DNA of 64,000 nt. Source: Panicum virgatum (lineage: Eukaryota; Streptophyta; Magnoliopsida; Poales; Poaceae). The stretch covers positions 434,001-498,000 of the forward strand of contig NC_053136.1 in the NCBI RefSeq assembly GCF_016808335.1, written 5' to 3'. The notes under the pieces are model-generated. The model was not told the DNA's origin and did not search any database. It was given only the letters and a program-made list of their open reading frames with translations. The first letter of the stretch is position 1; every line of letters starts with the position of its first letter. Of the stretch, positions 24,680 to 36,600 are shown piece by piece. Position numbers and translations under genes: made by a program.

Positions 24680-27600
24680 CTATACTCTACGGACTGGACG
24701 GGCCTTCAGAACTCGAATCAACGCATCGGATCTCCCGGCTGCCACACTGGATGATGATTTGCCTCTTTCTTCCTGCAATAACCGCCAAACCGCCCGCAAG
24801 TCAGCAAGCGCATCCATATGCTTTCAAACACTACTGATACCATTTGCAGCACGCACGCATGCTTACCCTTCTTGTATCCACATCAAAGTCAGCACCAGGG
24901 AATTCCTTGAGCAGCATAGCAGCGGCTGGCTGCAGCCTCCTGCTCGACAAAACCAGAGCCCAATCACATTCACCGTTTATATATCCCTACTTCCACATAA
25001 TCAAGAACATAACTCTGCACTCATAGTCTCAAAAAAAAAAAACTGCACTCACCTCCTAGTTTTCTTTGTATCTTCAGGACTAGACGTGAAACCTTCTTTC
25101 TTTTTATCTGCAGCTTCCTCTGCCTCACTGACCTTACTTGGGGCCTAGGGGGCACAATCATAAGCAACACAACACTGCATCAGAAAACAAGTCCAATCAG
25201 TACTCCAGACACAACAAACATCTTACCTTTGAAGCCTTAGCTGGGCACGTTATTTCCTTCAGCAAACATGGAACCCTGCCTTCGCAGTCACTCATTTGCT
25301 CTGGAGCTTGACTGTGGCCTATACAAATTTTATGCATTTGTTAGGTAATTCCTCCTCCAAAAAGAATTGCAAGGATCGGGACAGTCATATCGAAATAACG
25401 TGCCTACATCAACATCAAGTACAACATATTACCTACAGCACATTCCACAGTTGCATTTACCACTCCAGGTTCACATCTTTCAGGTTCCAGGTCCAGTTCC
25501 TCAAGTTTCTTTTGAGAAGCAACCTAGACAAGACACGTGCAACCAGTTTTGTCATGTTTTAGGGAGATTGGCAAGGCAGTAACATAAAAATGAACAAGAA
25601 AAATCTAAACCAAAACTGAACACACAAAATCAGCTAAGAATAACATAGCAATATCAATGTAAACTACTCCCGAGTTTATTTGGTAATGAAATGAATAATT
25701 CAGTACGGACCATTCCAGGCAACTCCAAGGAAGATTGGCTGGAGCCGACATCTTCTGTGTCAGAGCTCACTTGCTGAGAAGAGCTCAGATAATCCGGATG
25801 CTTCACTTCTGTTCAGAGATCCAATAAAACTGCGACAGATTTGTATCATATAGCAAGGAAACAATCGATACAAATAGAAATAGAAAACTGACCTCTTATA
25901 TTGACATCATGATGAATATCTTCTAATATTATCTTGCTTAACTCTTCTATTTCATCTTCACTTTGTTCTATGGTAGCTTTCTTGCTGCAACTAGTGAACT
26001 GTGGAGACAGGCTGACCCTTTCAGTCTTGAGACATGGAAGCATATGATGTTCTGCAAAAACGAAATATGATTCCTAACATCCTGCAGGTTGCCATGTAAA
26101 ATTATTTAAGGAAAAAAATGAAAAGTATAGGAAACCTGTCAAGCTTTGATTTGATTGATTATCTGAATGGCTGGATGAAGGCGTTACACCACCAGCATGT
26201 GCAGATGTTTGCCCGGTAAAACATTCAGATGCATCCAATTTCTTATGAATCGCATGTAACTCTACCTAAAAGAACAAAAGAGTAAAAAAGATTTATTGCT
26301 ATTACTTCCAGGATAATATCTAGATCATTTGTTCTGGTCAAAATACATAGTTCTTTTGCCTATTTGGTCTAGTGAACACTCTTGAAAATCTTGCCACAAG
26401 TGCTACTGACAACAACAACAAAGCCTATTAGTTCCAAGCAAGTTGGGGTAAGCCTACACGTGCTACAGTTTTTTTTAAAAAAAAAGGAAAGGAAAGGAAG
26501 GAAAGCATATGTAAACATGCAACCAGAGAGTTGAAATATTCACCTTGGTATTTCCTTCTTCTGTGTGAGACATGGGACCAAAAGCATCAGCACAACATGA
26601 TTTTTCTGCCTAAAAAAGGATTACACTGTATAATGTATATCAATGCAAAATTCAGCTATGTTCCTCAATATTAGGTGGTATCACTATAAGCTAATATGTA
26701 AAATTTTGAAGGTTTGCTCATGAGGGTGCACAAAATACACAGGATAAGCATCAAACCTTAAGACCTCTGAAGCTTTGTTCTTGTTCATCTATGAAAGAAA
26801 TAGACGAAGTATCACAACTGACTGATTCCCCTGTTATAAAAAAATGGATTCAGGACTGAAAGCAACATTTTAAAGATGTCAAATCTAATGTCTATTTTGG
26901 ACATATTTAACCATTCAGGCTACAAGGAGCTGAAAAATTTTCAGCACCATGGCTTTTGAGTTCTTTTAAGACCTCTTCTGCTACTAACTGCAGGGGGAAA
27001 GGAAGTTTAATCAGTGCTTTGTTTATAACAAACAAAATCATATCATAGGAAACCACAACATCATGTGTATATACTTTTGACAATGATATCATTTAACATT
27101 TACAACTGACAGCATTTTATACAATTAAGATGCCAACATAACAAAGGACACATGCTGCTTCTCACTTGGACGCAAGTAGTTGAATGTAGACAGTACATAA
27201 AGAAAAGTAGAAGACACGGAAAAAGGGAAAGAGAGGAAGAAAAAACATGAACTGACGGTAGCCTTCCAAGTTCCAAAATAAAGATAACAACCATTTCAAA
27301 TCAAAGTAGATAATGATCCTTTCAAAGTAAGTTCCAATGATTGTAGCAAGCAGAGTTGGCATATGTATTGTTGGTGTATATTGAGCCCATGTGTATAGAG
27401 GCCCATCAAGGCCGAATCCTTAACAGTAAGACCAGAGGAGTCAAATTCGATAGAACAAGAGTTGTCAGCAGTAAACTGGCGAATAGAAAAAAAGTTGTGA
27501 ACCATTTGAGGAGCAACAAGAACATTAGGAAGACGAGGAGCAGAACCCACGACGGTAACAGGAAGGCAAGACCCATCACCAACCATGACAAAAGAAGGAT

Positions 27601-30600
27601 AAGAGGGGTGTGGGGGTCGGACAGAAGAGAGGATACCGGCATCAGGAGTGGTGTGGAACGAGGCACCCGAGTCGGCGATCCACTCGGTGCGGGCCGGCGG
27701 TGTCAGTCCCATGGTGCTGAAGGACTGCGCCAAAGCGGCCTGGTCCCACTCCCCAGGCCAGGTCGGCTGCTGGCTGGGCTGAGCGGGCGGGGTTCAGGAC
27801 GGCGCGAAGTGTGGAGCAGCGCCAATGAACATGGCCGCCGGCTGGAGCTGAGGACGAGGCCCCCCTCCCGGACCCTGGAATGGCCACATCGAGATGCGCC
27901 CTGACCATGGGTTGCTGAAGGATAGCCAGGGCGTACCTCCAGGGGCAGGGGCGGGGGCGGGAGCCGGAGTCGGCACGCCCCGACGGCCCCCACCGGTACC
28001 GGTACCCCTAGAAGTAGGGCCACCAGTGCCACCACCACCACCCCGTCCCCCCGCCGGCGACATCCACGCCCCCCCTCCTCCGGTCTGCCTAGCGGGAGCA
28101 GCACCAAGGAGGGAGGTGGCAGGAGCAGTGGAGGAGGCCGGTGGAGCAGCAACGAGCGCAGCGGGGGTGGGCGAGGACGATCCGGGCGCGAGGCCCCTGG
28201 TGATCTCCTCGAGGGCGAGGTCGTCCCGGACCTGCAGGAAGGTGGGGAAGGGCCTCTGGCAGGCGATCCAGCTCTTCAGGTGGTCATGTTAGACTTATGT
28301 TTTCTTCTTCGCATGCTGCGCATGCTTTTGATCTGATTCACTATGACCTGTGGACATCTCCTATACTCAGCATGTCTGGCTATAAATATTATCTGGTCAT
28401 TGTTGATTTTTCTCATTACTCTTGGACTTTTCCTTTGTGCGCCAAGTCTGGGACCTTCCCCACCCTCCTCCATTTCTTTGCCTGAGTGTCCACTCAGTTC
28501 GGCCTCACCGTTACGGCCGTCCAGTGTGACAACGGGCGGGAGTTCGATAACTCCACCTCCCGATCTTTCTTCCTGTCTCGGGGTGTTCAGCTGCGTATGT
28601 TTTGTCCGTATACCTCTCCTCAGAACGGCAAGGCTGAGCGGATGATTCGCACGACGAACGACGTCGTGCGCACCCTTCTGATCCAGGCTTCTCTGCCCCC
28701 GCGCTTCTGGGCTAAGAGCCTCCACACCGTCACCTACCTGCTCAACTGCCTTCCGTCCATTGCTTCTCCTGCTCCCACTCCACACCACGCTCTCTTCGGT
28801 ACCCCTCCTCGCTACGACCACATTCGGGTCTTCGGGTGTGCGTGTTACCCTAACATCTCCGCCACCGCTTCTCACAAGCTGGCGCCCCGCTCGACTCGTT
28901 GTGTGTTTCTCGGGTACTCCCCTGACCACAAGGGGTACCGATGCTTTGACATCATCTCTCGCCGCGTTCTGATCTCCCGACACGTCGTCTTTGACGAGTC
29001 GGATTTCCCCTACTCCACCTCCTCTACACCTTCTCTAGACCCCGAGTTGGAGTCTCTGTTTCCAACTGACCCGGTGGTTCAGCCACCATTACCTGTATAT
29101 CCTTTTCCTGCAGGTTTTTCCGGCACGCCGGCACCGCTTCCGGTGATCCCTGCTGCGCCGAGCGCGGCCCAGGTGCCCGCGGGACCTCCGGTCGTGCCGC
29201 GCGCGGACTCGGTGTCTCCCGCTGCGCCACGCGCGTCCCCGGTGCCTTCCCCTGCACCTGCGCGGTACGCTCAGCCGGTGTAGGTGTACCGGCGTCGCTC
29301 GGCGCCGACTCCGGCACCGCAGCGGTACGCTGAGCTGGTGCAGGTGTACCGGCGTCGTTCGGCGTCGACACCAGCGCCGCCTCCTGCTTCGGAGGCTCCT
29401 GCGACGCTAATGCCGAAGCCGTCCCCGCCGCCGCCGCCTCCGACTCCTTCTCGAGCCGAGTCGGAGGTGTACCACCCGCCAGTCATCCATCGGGATCCTC
29501 GACATATCCATCCCATGGTGACTCGGCAGATGGCGTCTCAGGCCGCGACTCTCTCTGCCACCGAACGAGAGCCGCGGGTCTCTCCAATACCCTCCTCTGT
29601 CCGCGACGCCTTGGCGGATCCTCACTGGCGTCGCGCGATGGAAGAGTACGCGACTCTTCTTGCCAACCAGACGTGGGACCTCGTGCCGCGTCCGTCTGGT
29701 TGCAACGTGGTGACTGGCAAGTGGATCTGGACGCATAAGCGTCGGGCGGATGGCACACTGGAGCGCTGCAAGGCTCGCTGGGTTCTTTGTGGCTTCACTC
29801 AGCGGCCTGGTGTGGACTATGATGAGACCTTCAGCCCAGTCGTGAAGACCGATACGGTGCGCACGGTCCTCTCACTTGCGCTCTCGCGCTCTTGGCTTGT
29901 GCACCAGCTGGACGTGAAGAATGTGTTTCTTCACGGCACTCTGTCGGAGACTGTCTACTGCTCTCAGTCAACGGGATTTGTGGACTCGAGTCGTCCAGAT
30001 ATGGTCTGCCGGCTCAACAAGTCTCTCTATGGACTGAAGCAGGCTCCTCGGGCTTGGTACTCTCGGTTCGCCACATTCTTACTGACATTGGGGTTCACCG
30101 AGGCCAAGTCTGACACGTCTCTCTTCGTCTACCACCGTGGGGATGCGGCTGCATATCTGCTGCTCTATGTCGATGACATTGTGCTTACAGCCTTCAGTCA
30201 GCAGTTGCTTCAGAGTGTCATCTCTTTGCAGCAGGAGTTCGCTATGAAGGATCTTGGTCAGCTCCACTTCTTGGACGTCACTGTTGAGCCTCGCCAGTCT
30301 GGTCCTCTCCTTCACTAGCGGCAGTATGCACTGGATATCCTGGAGCGGGCTGGGATGACTGATTGCAAGCCCTGCTCCACTCCTGTCGACACTCAGGCGA
30401 AGCTGTCTGCTGATCTGGGTGATCTGGTGGCTGATCCTACGGCCTACCGGAGTCTGGCCGGTGCATTGCAGTACCTCACCTTCACCAGGCCGGACCTCAC
30501 CTACGCTGTCCAGCAGGTCTGTCTCCATATGCATGATCCACGGGAGTCACACCTTGCTGCGCTGAAGCGTCTCCTCCGCTACGTCCGTGGCACTGTGGAC

Positions 30601-33600
30601 CTCGGCCTGATGCTTCACCGCTCGTTCTCTGCTGAGCTGGTGGTCTACACCGACGATGACTGGGCTGGCTGCCCGGACACTCGTCGCTCCACTTCCGGCT
30701 GCGCCGTCTTCCTGGGTAGCAACCTGGTCGTCCAAGCGGCAGCCGGTTGTCTCCCGCTCCAGTCTCTGTTCTCCTAAACAGCCGTTTAGTCCGTTTAAAC
30801 AGTGTTTAAACAGTAAACAGAGGTCACCCGTGTCGTTTAGGCCCTAAACGGTGAATTAAACGGTTGGACCGTTTAAACCCGTTTAAACTGTTAAAATCCG
30901 TCTAAATCGTCTAAACAGAGTCGAGTTAATCATGATTAAATGAGCTAGATGATCATTTAATTCATAATCTAGTCAATAGGAGGACTACAACTACCACAAT
31001 CAATACCAAACCAAGTAGCACCGTAAGTATATGAAATGTTGTGGGATTTAAATTTCTTCCGGAAAGATTATTTGGCAGAATAGTTACTTTTTACATATGC
31101 AAATATGTAGACTTTCTAGCATATTTGACATTTAAGTACATAAATATGCATATTTTAATGTTAATATGCCAAACCGTTTAGGCCGTTTAACTATGTTTAA
31201 ACACCGTTTAAACGGCCTAAACACTAAACAAAGGGTGACCGACTGTTTACCGTTTAACGTTTAGGAAAACATTGGCTCCAGTGCTGAGGCGGAGTACCGA
31301 GCTGTTGCTAACGGCGTGGCAAAGGCGTCCTGGCTACGACAGCTATTTGCGGAGCTCCACAGCCCGCTCGCCAAGAGCACGCTCATCTACTGCGACAACG
31401 TCAGCGCCGTGTATCTCTCCACCAACCCCGTCCAGCATCAGCGGACGAAGCATGTGGAGATCGACCTACACTTCGTGCGCGACAGAGTCGCCATCGGCGA
31501 TGTTCGGGTACTCCATATCCCGACTACCTCCCAATTTGCTGACATCTTCACCAAGGGACTGCCCTCCTCGACCTTCTCGGAGTTTCGCTCCAGCCTCAAC
31601 GTAGCCGGTGGCTAGTTGTGGCTGCAGAGGGGGTATTAGCCCTTTGTACTCTCTTCTTGTCCAGTCTTGAACACCGCTGCGCCGGTTGTTCAGACTGCGG
31701 GGGGTGTTGGCTTTCTTGTTGTCCAGTCTTGAACACCGCTGTGCCGGTAGTTCAGACTGCGGGGGGGTGTTGGTGTATATTGAGCCCATGTGTATAGAGG
31801 CCCATCTAGAGACCCGTGTATAGGTATTATATACCCACCCTTCTAGGGTTGGAGGAATACCAGCAATTATTCCTTCCTACATGTATTACCATCCAGGTTT
31901 CCCCAAAAGAAAACCAAGGAGATAAATGGAGTGATAGTCTGATAGATAAACCCGGTTTTGTGTATTAAAGTATCTTTTACTTACATGGAAATTATCAACA
32001 GAAGCATCATAAGATCCAAGGTTGGGTTTATTTGATAGAGAAACCAAACTTTGGCCAGCTTGACCAGATGATACAGAATCATCTTGGTCAATAGAGGTGT
32101 CTTCAATGACTGGAATGTGCTTGCATGAACAGCAAGAGTTTAGAACCTCCAGCTCCTTTTTCAACTCCACAATTTGGATATATTGATCTCTAATCAATTG
32201 TTTCATGCTCTCAGCAGCATTCTCAGACTCCTATAAGCAAACACATGGATCAAGACAGCATAAAAGAAAAATAAGTAGGGAGGAAATAGGAGTACTTTCC
32301 TTAGCGACAAATAACATATAAAGCAATCGAAGTCACTATATTCACTATGAAAGTTACAGAAACATTTTATTACATACTTTAGTCTTTGACAATATTAGCA
32401 GCCCAGAAAAGTTATCTAATTAAAGAGATGTCCCCCCGAAGATAGTATCATACTCAGAAGAAGAAAAAAATATGCACTAAGAATTACCAAAAGTTTGTGT
32501 TTATACTGCTTTAATACAGTCCATAAAGCCCTGGCAAAGTTCGTCATTATTGCTTCGCTTCTGGATACCCTTCGCAACTCTGAGTTGAGAAACTTGTATT
32601 GCGCGTCATCTATACACATTTCAAATATCATTGCAATGTTGAAAGTTAATCAAATATTAATCGGTACTGCAGAAACTTGAGAGAAAAATAAAGCATGTGA
32701 ATTAAACTAAATTAAATATTAGTTCGAATAAACAGAACCTTCAGAAACTTTAGCAATATTATCTGTCTCAATGTTTTCCTTCCGTTCAACCTGCATAAAC
32801 ATAAAGCATATGACTACACTCCCACTAAGAAACAAAATACCTTTTCCTAACAAATATCTTATAAGATATACTTCTTGTACATTGCAAAACAATGAAATGC
32901 ATGATATGAGAGCAAACAATAGAAATGTCAAGCTAAGCACTTGCAATGTAGTGATTGTATTTGTGAGCACAAATGACAAAACACTACATTGATCATTCAA
33001 TTACAAGGACAACAAAGGAGTACAGAAACAAGAATCCTAGCTTCTAAACAAGAGTAGTGCTTATAACTAGATTGGAGAATTTACTGGTTGACCAAAAAAA
33101 TGAGTTTAAGACACTGACAGCAACATATATGAACTATGATAGTATGTGAACGGAAACTGTGAGATCAACATTCTCCTACACCTTTCAACTCAGAACATGG
33201 CAGTACATGAAACTATCCACAGTCTTAAAGCTAAACAGACTAAAAATATTGGAAGCTAAACAGCAATTTGTACCCCAAGGACTTCAGGCTTCTGAACTTT
33301 CCTCTTTTTCTTGTTCTCTTGGCAAATCAAGGAAGCATTGCTTCTCTTTTGTGAAATCAAGTCAGAAGAATCATCAAGGCTGGTGTACCTAAAAGATAAA
33401 AGGAAAAGAAATGAATAAAAAGAGGTAAAAATGGACATTTAGGCCATAAGATTGTCCAGTTAGGCAGTTATGATTTATGAATATCACATGGTAACCAAAT
33501 GACTTACAAATATCCTAAATTGAATTCTTAATGTTATCCTTTTGTCTATGACAGAAAAGCCATTTGATTTTACCAAGTGAGCACTGTTGCCGCATTCCTC

Positions 33601-36600
33601 ATCGCATTTCTTTTTCTGGAGTTACATCCTATGATCTTTCCATATTAGCTAAAAGGGCGTACCCGGTGCCATAGGCTTCCCGCACTGTGCAGGGTCTGAG
33701 TAAGGGTTGTTTTTAGCGCCAAGCCTTACCCGCACAAATCTTTCCATATTAGCTACAACTACCAATATAGATCTCAACTATCGACCTTCAAAATACTGAT
33801 ATTGTTAGCATAACCATTAGTTACATTCTTCTCAATAGTAGCAAAAGAGAGGAAGTAAATGTTACGAATTGGAGAAGGGAAGAAGAGAGTGAACTGTCTG
33901 TATATTAGAGAGAGGCCCAAAGGGGCAACATATATAAGTACAAGAGGAGACCCCAAACCCTAGACTAGTACAATGACGCTTATACCCTTAACAGCAAAGA
34001 CAATATGTCAGTGAAATAGTAAGGAGAGTAATAGTACTTTATTTTCATGTAAGGAGATGCTTGTCTGAGAAGAAATGATGTATCCAGGTAATCATCATTC
34101 GCTGGCTTCACATTCAGAATCTGAAAATAAGGAGGCAATAATTAAAATAGATATTAAATTATATGGTAACTAATGCATAGACCATGGAGTAATAGCACCA
34201 GTGTCATGCAGCAGTAAACATATCAGAATTCAAATTATGCAAGCACTTTGATGAGAAGTGTAAAACGTGTCCAGGAATCATTTACAAAGCCGTCATTAAG
34301 GAATTTCGACAGTTCAAATAACTCAAGGAAAAGGAAGACTTCTCATGATGTGAATAGCAACCATAGAAGTTCATAGCTCTTCCTGGAACAATAATTGAAA
34401 CTTCAAGGAGAAAATTCTTAGAATTAAGATCTACAAAAATCAACAATTTAATACGCATACCAGAATCCAATAGCCTCACAGTCCAAGGCATCTATTGTTT
34501 ATAGCACCTCTTGCTCCGGTGAACTAGGGGCATTGGGCATTGGCACCAAAGCTAACTACAATGTGAGGTCTAATGGTTGACACATTGGGACATAGTTAAA
34601 AAAGCATTACTTGCTTAGGCAACTCATTTGAGAATGAGCCTACATGCCAATATGCCATCAGCAATGTAGCCATCATTCCTGTCTGGATCATCAAGTGTTT
34701 TACATCAATGTTATACCTTTTGGGTTACCCCTATACTGCTAACTTGTAGATAATATTTACCAGTTCCCCTCAAAAATCAAAATAGCATAAACCGCAATGG
34801 CGCATTCAGAGATAAATAAATAAAATCTTTAGTAAAACAATTCATTTCAGAAATTATTGATAGAAAAAAAATGATCATTTGAGGTTAGAGTAGGATACTA
34901 CCAGAGTCATTTTCTTCCTTCCTTCTAGGTAATCCCTTAAGTACCTTGTCAACTATCAAAGTTAAAAAAAAAAGATTAGGGAGGTAGCGATAAGATATTT
35001 CAATTCTAATAGAATATTACGTACTACTACTTTAAGTTAATTAGGAAACATCATATGAAGTAGTTCGAGAAAATAAATAGGTTCTTAGAGCTGAAGTAAG
35101 TGGTCAACATTAGCACATTAATTTGATCTTTAAATCAATGGACTAGTGCTGCATAAATGAAGGGATCTGTTTCTGTTAGCGCTGGATCCTCGTAGAGCGT
35201 AGCTATGGGAGATCGGAGGCCGAGGCGACGGCTCCAGGCGGCGGCGAGCGCGCGACGCCGTCCTGGCGGCCGGCGTCGAGCAGAGAGAACAAGCGCACGA
35301 ACTGGATGCTCAAGAGATCCAACTGATCTCCAAGCATAACTCCTTCATTAACTCCTCAGTAGAATAGATATAGTATATCTTACAACCGACCAAACAGAGA
35401 CATGTTCAATTACAAACGACTTGACACACACAAGTTCAAATCGAGTGGATAACTGGTAGAACGTGGGCACTCCTCGTGTTGGCTCTGCTTCAGTCACTTG
35501 TGCGACGTCTCCTCTGGTAGACCTTGCCGACCATAACAGGATCCAAGTTGCATGAGTTAAAATAGCAAATATAGAAAATCCATACTCCCTCTGATTCCAG
35601 ATGTAGGTCATTTTAGCCTTCTCAACGTTTATCTAAATGAAACTCTGTTCTCAAGGCAGTAAGGCGGACGCCTAGCAAGGTGGGGCGGCTGGACGCCTAG
35701 GCGAGCAAGGCGGGCGCCTAGGCGAGCAAGGCGCAAATCGGTGGACGGCGCATGGACGCCTAGGCGTCGCCTAGGCGATGCCTAGGCGACGCCTTGAGAA
35801 CAGAGAATGAAAGTCATCCTAAAACTTCTATGTCACCATTTTTTCCCTCCTTGCTCCTGCTTAATAAATGCTACTACTCTCACAGATGAGAGTCATCTTC
35901 CCAATTGCAGTATAAATGTGAAGGGTACAAAGGTCATTTGATCTGCTTTCTTAATTCTCATGAACAATTCTAGAATGACCTATGCTTGGAATCAGAGGGA
36001 GTAGATCAGTTTGAGAGGGGGTGCCCTCATAAATATTATGGCTGCTAGATTTATCACTTATTATATACTCAATGCTTATTGATCTACATATCATCACTGC
36101 AAATGGAGATTGCACAAAACATGCATTAACAGCTATGGTTAGGGAAACAAAAGATGGACATGATTTGGACTTTGGAGTTGCCCACGGCCACCACAAAAGA
36201 AACAAAAGAGGTGGCATCTGAAACTCACCATTGAGTTCTTGAAATGCTTTTCTAATGGTTTCTTCTGATTTTTCTGATGTTCTAGCAAAGACTGCAAATA
36301 GAAAACAAAATGAAAGAGAGCATGAGCTGGCAGGCGTATCTTCCATTGATTCAAAGACACAAATGATGACGTGTTTTTTTGCAAGGAGGCTTCTGTAGAA
36401 GAAGAGCTACAAAAGAAAAGCTATTTGGCAGTACCCTCAAACAGAGACCAAAAACCATGGATGTATTGTTGATGAAGTTACTTTCTAACAGCCTCGAACC
36501 CTGCAAATGGATAGTTAATCAGTTTTGAGAAACTAGTTGTTGTTATATATTACAAAGTGACATTGACTGGGAAACAGACTTGATTTCCAGTTTTCCTTTC

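Larger units (their letters stand above)
27369..31881 (+). mobile_element. Ty1/copia retrotransposon in KIN-6 intron 13, internally inverted
   Basis: Bounded by the 5-bp duplication TGTAT at 27364-27368 and 31882-31886. The 3' LTR (31768-31881, 114 bp, TG...CA) is complete, preceded by a purine-rich tract. The 5' side keeps only the first 39 bp of LTR (27369-27407). Internal sequence is split: gag-protease reads on the minus strand (27408-28283) while integrase, reverse transcriptase and RNase H read on the plus strand (28279-31615). A hAT element interrupts RNase H. Several in-frame stops and the lost LTR make it inactive. The insertion sits entirely inside an intron. Confidence 0.93.
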
